This document shows positions 14,874 to 15,043 of a stretch of 15,043 nucleotides of DNA, one piece after another. The stretch is from Anaerobacillus sp. (GTDB lineage Bacteria; Bacillota; Bacilli; Bacillales_H; Anaerobacillaceae), in assembly GCA_007120055.1 (NCBI GenBank), contig SKOL01000010.1:1-15043 (forward strand), given 5' to 3'. The notes beneath the pieces are model-generated. The model searched no databases, was not told the DNA's origin, and saw nothing but the letters and a program-made list of their open reading frames with translations. Made by a program: the position numbers and the translations under genes. Numbering within the stretch: position 1 is the stretch's first letter; each line of letters begins with the position of its first letter.

Positions 14874-15043
14874 CTACTTTTCTTCTGTTTTTACTGCTTT
14901 TGCTTCATTTGTTGACTTTTTCTCGTCATCCTCAAATTCATTCGTTAATTCTTTTGTAGATTTTTTAAATTCTTTTAACGTTTGCCCCATCGCTCTACCG
15001 ATTTCTGGAAGCTTTTTCGGTCCGAAAATTACTAAGGCAATAA
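14874..15043 (-). CDS. tatA: TatA (copy 2), 5' end cut by window edge
   Basis: Minus-strand reading from the edge gives [20 protein letters not shown] and continues as TatA to a TAG at 14874; 56 residues are visible. It matches copy 1 almost exactly through the amphipathic helix and tail up to STNEAK, with one residue change (DDE for DDD), then diverges to AVKTEEK. Over 142 bp (14902-15043 against 5854-5995) only two bases differ, and the match reaches the window edge. Thirteen bases past the tail (ACTTAAGCTAGTT) are also shared. The start codon lies outside. Its own terminator follows, so it belongs to a separate upstream transcript. Confidence 0.88.
   Translation of the reverse strand, partial: IALVIFGPKKLPEIGRAMGQTLKEFKKSTKELTNEFEDDEKKSTNEAKAVKTEEK

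Overview
The window looks like a low-GC Bacillaceae chromosome, probably an alkaliphilic or facultatively anaerobic Bacillus relative such as an Anaerobacillus- or Alkalihalobacillus-like strain. That placement is an inference from AT-rich DNA, strong AGGAGG-type ribosome sites, a CspD-like cold-shock protein, YtkD- and Ytl-type genes and a Bacillus-style TatA. No rRNA, tRNA, CRISPR array or intact transposase gene was seen.

Left part (1-4600). A plus-strand ABC importer comes first: a 5'-truncated NMT1/THI5-type binding protein, an ATPase and a permease, resembling B. subtilis ytlA-ytlC-ytlD. It converges on a minus-strand pair, a YtkD-type Nudix hydrolase preceded by an MFS drug/H+ antiporter-type transporter. 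Two hairpins separate the convergent units.

Middle (4600-5825). A gene-poor stretch carries an operator-like inverted repeat over the putative MFS promoter, a nested imperfect palindrome and low-complexity repeats. The csp gene follows, then a 119-bp element with perfect 16-bp terminal inverted repeats that looks like a MITE.

Right part (5826-15043). Nine minus-strand genes run fdhD - cytochrome b - Tat-signal four-cluster ferredoxin - tungsten/molybdenum aldehyde oxidoreductase (AOR) - unknown 126-aa protein - SbcD/YhaO-like metallophosphoesterase - B12-binding radical SAM protein - mobA - tatA. The block is bounded on both sides by near-identical tatA copies; the second runs off the right edge. 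The core (AOR, polyferredoxin, cytochrome b) resembles the E. coli ydhYVWXUT operon. The likely scheme is that AOR passes electrons to the ferredoxin and then through the haem protein to the quinone pool. Only the ferredoxin has a Tat signal, so AOR may be exported bound to it, and a nearby TatA would fit. FdhD and MobA are pterin-cofactor maturation factors. The unknown protein, the nuclease-like protein and the radical SAM protein are the least explained members and the best candidates for something undescribed.
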